This document shows, in pieces, positions 61,184 through 64,000 of a stretch of DNA of 64,000 bases. Position 1 is the stretch's first letter, and each line of letters begins with the position of its first letter. The stretch covers positions 90,795-154,794 of the forward strand of contig NZ_FUXG01000004.1 in the NCBI RefSeq assembly GCF_900167095.1, read 5' to 3'. Under the pieces are notes generated by a model, which searched no databases, was not told the DNA's origin, and was given only the letters and a program-made list of their open reading frames with translations. The translations under genes were made by a program, and so were the position numbers. This DNA comes from Oceanospirillum multiglobuliferum (GTDB lineage: Bacteria; Pseudomonadota; Gammaproteobacteria; Pseudomonadales; Halomonadaceae).

Positions 61184-62578
61184 TTGAATACAAATAAACC
61201 ATTGTATTGGCATCAAGGTTTGTTTTTACAACCGAATCATTTCCAGTACCAAGATTCATATAACGAGTTTATCCAGTCTGTTATTCGCCGCACAGTTGCA
61301 CCTATGGCTTGGGGAGTGGCGGGGCTAAAACTTGATAGCTCTGGCCTTGAGTCTGGGTTGGTCAGTTTTGACACATTGAGAGCTTTGCTGCCTGACGGGG
61401 TATTGTTTTCATTTCCTGAAAATGCGCGTTTAGAAGGTCGTTTGCTCGACAATAGCGTTTGGCCTGATCGGAATAAGCCTATATTAATTTATTTAGGTCT
61501 GAGAAAAAGAAATGAAGAGCCGTTGGTGCAAATAGAAAGTTTAGTGAATGGCACGACTAACACCAATAGTCGCTTTATTGTCGATGCCCAAAATGCCAGC
61601 TTAAGTAATCGTTATGAGCAGTCTGACAGTGTTGATGCACGAGTACTTTCACTTGTCGGCAAGCTTTGGTTTGAGACTGAGTTAGCTCAAGCAACAGCTT
61701 ACGACTTGATGCCTGTTATGCGCTTATTACAAGAGGGCGATCAGATCAAAGTTGACCCTAGCTTTATTCCGCCTTGTATTACATTACGGGGGGCAACCGC
61801 TTTAGTAGATTTACTGCGTGGTGTACGCGAAGAAGTTCTGTCAAGAACCCGCCAGTTAGAAGATTATAAACAGCCTGCAACTACTTATACGGTATCAGAA
61901 TTTAACCCAAGACAGATGCGCTACCGTTTAGCGCTTCAAGTCTTGTCTCGTTATGTTCAGTCTTTAAGTCATTTATTAGAGATTCCAGACCTTACGCCTG
62001 AGCGTGCCTATAGCTGTATGCGAGAGCTTATAGCAGAGCTGTCTGTCTTTACGCCTTTAAGTTCAGTCACGGGGGAAATTGCTGCAGAAGGCATTCAGCT
62101 CCCTAGCTACAATCATCTGAATTTAGGTCTTTGCTTCACAACTGCGCAAACCTTGATTCACCGCTTATTAAATGAGATTACTGTTGCCGCAGAAACGCTC
62201 GTTAAGTTTGATAAAACTAGTTCCTCTACATTCAGCGGCGAGCTACCTAATGCAATGCTTGAGCGGAAAGGTTTATGTTTCCTTATCGTGCGCACAGAGT
62301 TATCACAAGATGCTTGGCTAGAAAGTTTCCGTTTATATTCGAAATTGGGTGCTAGTTCTCAAGTTGAGCTATATGAGGCTAGGGCCTTGCCGGGTCTAGG
62401 TAAAAAACTGCTAACAAGCAGACCTGAAGGTTTGCCCAATAGACCAAACTCGCACTACTTCAGCATTGATGTTGCTTCAGGCTTATGGCAAAGCGTCGAA
62501 TCCGACCGTGCATTAACCTTAATTTGGCCAAATGCACCAGACGACCTACGAGTTGAACTGGTTTTCTTAAGGGGATAA
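61184..62578 (+). CDS. tssK: T6SS baseplate protein TssK
   Basis: TssK, 464 residues, links the baseplate to the TssLM membrane complex. The N-terminal KPLYWHQGLFLQPNHFQYQD is diagnostic, followed by a beta-sandwich half and a helical C-terminal half with RQMRYRLALQVLSRYV near 244. Translation starts at a TTG (61184) six bases after AGGG; the N-terminal motif begins right after it, so no ATG alternative is possible. It is followed four bases later by tssL. Confidence 0.95.
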   Translation: MNTNKPLYWHQGLFLQPNHFQYQDSYNEFIQSVIRRTVAPMAWGVAGLKLDSSGLESGLVSFDTLRALLPDGVLFSFPENARLEGRLLDNSVWPDRNKPILIYLGLRKRNEEPLVQIESLVNGTTNTNSRFIVDAQNASLSNRYEQSDSVDARVLSLVGKLWFETELAQATAYDLMPVMRLLQEGDQIKVDPSFIPPCITLRGATALVDLLRGVREEVLSRTRQLEDYKQPATTYTVSEFNPRQMRYRLALQVLSRYVQSLSHLLEIPDLTPERAYSCMRELIAELSVFTPLSSVTGEIAAEGIQLPSYNHLNLGLCFTTAQTLIHRLLNEITVAAETLVKFDKTSSSTFSGELPNAMLERKGLCFLIVRTELSQDAWLESFRLYSKLGASSQVELYEARALPGLGKKLLTSRPEGLPNRPNSHYFSIDVASGLWQSVESDRALTLIWPNAPDDLRVELVFLRG

Positions 62579-62581
62579 CGG

Positions 62582-63256
62582 ATGCACTTAATAGACTGTT
62601 TCATTGATGCTTTAGTGTTTGTCCGCCAGCAAGTAGAGCTTATCAAACAAAAGCAACACATTGAATTTGAAAGTACTCGACTAAATATTGAAAAGTACTT
62701 AGCTGAAAAGGCGTCTCTTTATATTGAGGGAGGCTATCAAGAGGAGCATTACGATCAAGCGCGCTTCGCAGTCGTTGCATTTATAGATGAAAGCATCTTG
62801 GGTTCAGGTTGGCAACATAGCCGAGAATGGTCTGGAGACTTACTGCAAAAGAGCTATTACAGTACAGCTAATGCTGGTGTGGAGTTTTTTGATCGTTTAG
62901 CCAGTCTTAATATGATAGATCCAGCACACAGAGATGTTCGAGAGGTTTATTATTATTGCTTATCAATGGGCTTTACAGGACGCTATTTTGATAGCTCGCA
63001 AAAGCAACAACTCGAGCGTATTAAACAAGATACTTTTCAGCTACTAATGGCTGGGCAACCTCATCAACTACAAGAAAATTCAACACTGTTAATGCCATCG
63101 GGATACCCTCCTGTCACATCACAAACTTTAAAATCTAGAAGGATTCAGCGCACACCTTTTATTTATGGTGGGTCTATTCTTGTGTTAATCATCGCTTACG
63201 TAGCAATGAAACTTGATATTGTGGGTCTGGCTAATCATTTGGTTTCGTTAATTTGA
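62582..63256 (+). CDS. tssL: T6SS inner membrane protein TssL (DotU-like, short)
   Basis: A 224-residue TssL/DotU protein. The cytoplasmic helical domain spans about residues 1-175 with FAVVAFIDESILGS near 62 and YYYCLSMGFTGRYF near 122, both diagnostic. A C-terminal helix (PFIYGGSILVLIIAYVAMKL) anchors it, and no periplasmic peptidoglycan-binding domain follows, as in the non-specialised class. It joins TssM and TssJ in the trans-envelope complex. Confidence 0.94.
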   Translation: MHLIDCFIDALVFVRQQVELIKQKQHIEFESTRLNIEKYLAEKASLYIEGGYQEEHYDQARFAVVAFIDESILGSGWQHSREWSGDLLQKSYYSTANAGVEFFDRLASLNMIDPAHRDVREVYYYCLSMGFTGRYFDSSQKQQLERIKQDTFQLLMAGQPHQLQENSTLLMPSGYPPVTSQTLKSRRIQRTPFIYGGSILVLIIAYVAMKLDIVGLANHLVSLI

Positions 63257-63314
63257 AACGTCAAATAGAGCATCAACAGGCAATTTTTAACAGTTAACAA
63301 TAAGAAGACGGGCC

Positions 63315-64000
63315 GTGAAAACATTTCTTCGAGTATTGTTTTACATTCTGATCTGGTTTCTGATTTTTGTAATCGTAATTGGCGTCGGATTATTTTTAGG
63401 TTTTAGCCCAGAACAAGGTGCCTTAGCAGGTGTAGGCCTTTTTGCAGCTTGGGTTTTATATCGACTAATTAAACGTCTTTTAATACGTTTGCATGCAAAA
63501 GGCCGCATTAAGCAGCTGATCCGTTTAGGTCGAGCAGAAGAGGCTGAATCGGCTGTAAAGGCGGACACTTCGGGTCTAGAGCGTCGTTTTACCCATGTGT
63601 TACGTTTTTTAAAGCGTAGCCCATTAACTCATGCCTCTGACCCTCTATACCAACTGCCTTGGTCTCTGGTATTAAGCGGTAAAGAGCAAGAAACTGATAC
63701 TTTAGTTCAAGGAGGGCGCTTAGTATTACCTTCTGGTCACAAAGAGATCTTTACGGGGAATGAGTGTCAAACCAACTGGTGGTTGCATAATGGCGGAGTA
63801 ATAGTACAAGCGCCTGTTGCTGTTACAGCCTCTAGTGGTAGTATCCATCCTGAGTGGGGGCGTTTATTAGAGCTGTTATCATCTAAACGGCCTGCTGAAC
63901 CCATTACTCATGTAGTTGTAAATGTATCGTTGCTTGAACTGATTTCTGGTAGTGAAGATAGCCTATACCAGAAAGGGCTTGTGTTACGAGAGCGTCTTGA
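63315..64000 (+). CDS. tssM: T6SS inner membrane protein TssM, partial at the right edge
   Basis: First 228 residues of TssM, from a GTG at 63315 with a GACGGG ribosome site. Two hydrophobic segments (about 4-30 and 36-52) are the usual N-terminal anchors, then the cytoplasmic domain starts. LYQLPWSLVLSG near residues 111-122 matches the place where TssM normally has PWYxxxGxxGxGKT. Here the P-loop reads LSGKEQETDT, without GxGKT. The later Walker B area (WWLHNGGVIVQAPVAV near 155-170) lacks the usual DTAG. This is probably a TssM without ATPase activity, a known variant. The rest lies outside the window. Confidence 0.88.
   Translation, partial: MKTFLRVLFYILIWFLIFVIVIGVGLFLGFSPEQGALAGVGLFAAWVLYRLIKRLLIRLHAKGRIKQLIRLGRAEEAESAVKADTSGLERRFTHVLRFLKRSPLTHASDPLYQLPWSLVLSGKEQETDTLVQGGRLVLPSGHKEIFTGNECQTNWWLHNGGVIVQAPVAVTASSGSIHPEWGRLLELLSSKRPAEPITHVVVNVSLLELISGSEDSLYQKGLVLRERL

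Noticed and set aside
1-64000. tRNA, rRNA, transposases or integrases
   Set aside because: No RNA-gene sequence, transposase or integrase frame or terminal inverted repeat with target duplication could be supported anywhere in the window.

Overview
The window looks like a chromosomal segment of a marine gammaproteobacterium of the Oceanospirillales type (Neptunomonas/Neptuniibacter/Marinobacterium-like; inferred, not proven). The reasons are a moderate GC content, a MotY-type sodium-driven flagellar motor protein, an aerobic phenylacetyl-CoA epoxidase operon beside octaheme/tetraheme cytochromes, and many gamma-proteobacterial housekeeping genes (polB, uup, rnt, grxD, argG/D/F, cobQ).

Layout. 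Positions 1-2230 are a CRISPR array with a type I-E-like repeat: 37 repeats, 36 spacers, no cas genes in view, running off the left edge. It converges on polB, the SOS DNA polymerase II, which has a clear LexA box. Positions 4.9-20.2 kb are core genes: RidA, universal stress protein, Uup, a DUF1499 lipoprotein, argG, motY, rnt, a 2-Cys peroxiredoxin, grxD, argD-argF, an orphan FbpC-like ATPase, a DUF4442 protein, an exonuclease-like protein, tatD and cheV. Positions 20.2-28.8 kb carry a solute-binding protein, a NapC-like tetraheme plus octaheme HAO-family pair, the divergent paaABCDE operon and megL. Positions 29-31.5 kb hold a RIO-type kinase, a 54-codon DUF2986 gene, a possible histidine-kinase remnant and an RMD1/DUF155 membrane protein.

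Positions 31.6-39 kb form a co-directional six-gene cluster: GAF/HD-GYP protein, class-II cAMP-phosphodiesterase-like MBL hydrolase, CHASE2 class III nucleotide cyclase, SH3 protein, M48 lipoprotein protease and an OMPP1/FadL-like outer membrane protein. The cyclase gene has a run of ten G's near its start, a candidate phase-variation site. cobQ follows, then two overlapping 7TMR-DISM/GGDEF genes of which one has a degraded active site. Next come a DUF6172 protein, a SpoU methyltransferase, a small unknown protein and a SulP transporter divergent from a Blh/ETHE1-like persulfide dioxygenase, with an AT-rich inverted repeat between them.

Positions 49.1-64 kb are a type VI secretion region. A leftward spike operon (vgrG, DUF2169, two pentapeptide-repeat proteins, DUF4150 PAAR-like, DUF3540, FecR-domain protein) is divergent from a rightward structural operon (tssB, tssC, hcp, tssJ, tssK, tssL, tssM). 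tssM is cut by the right edge and lacks a recognisable P-loop. Other tss genes must lie outside the window.
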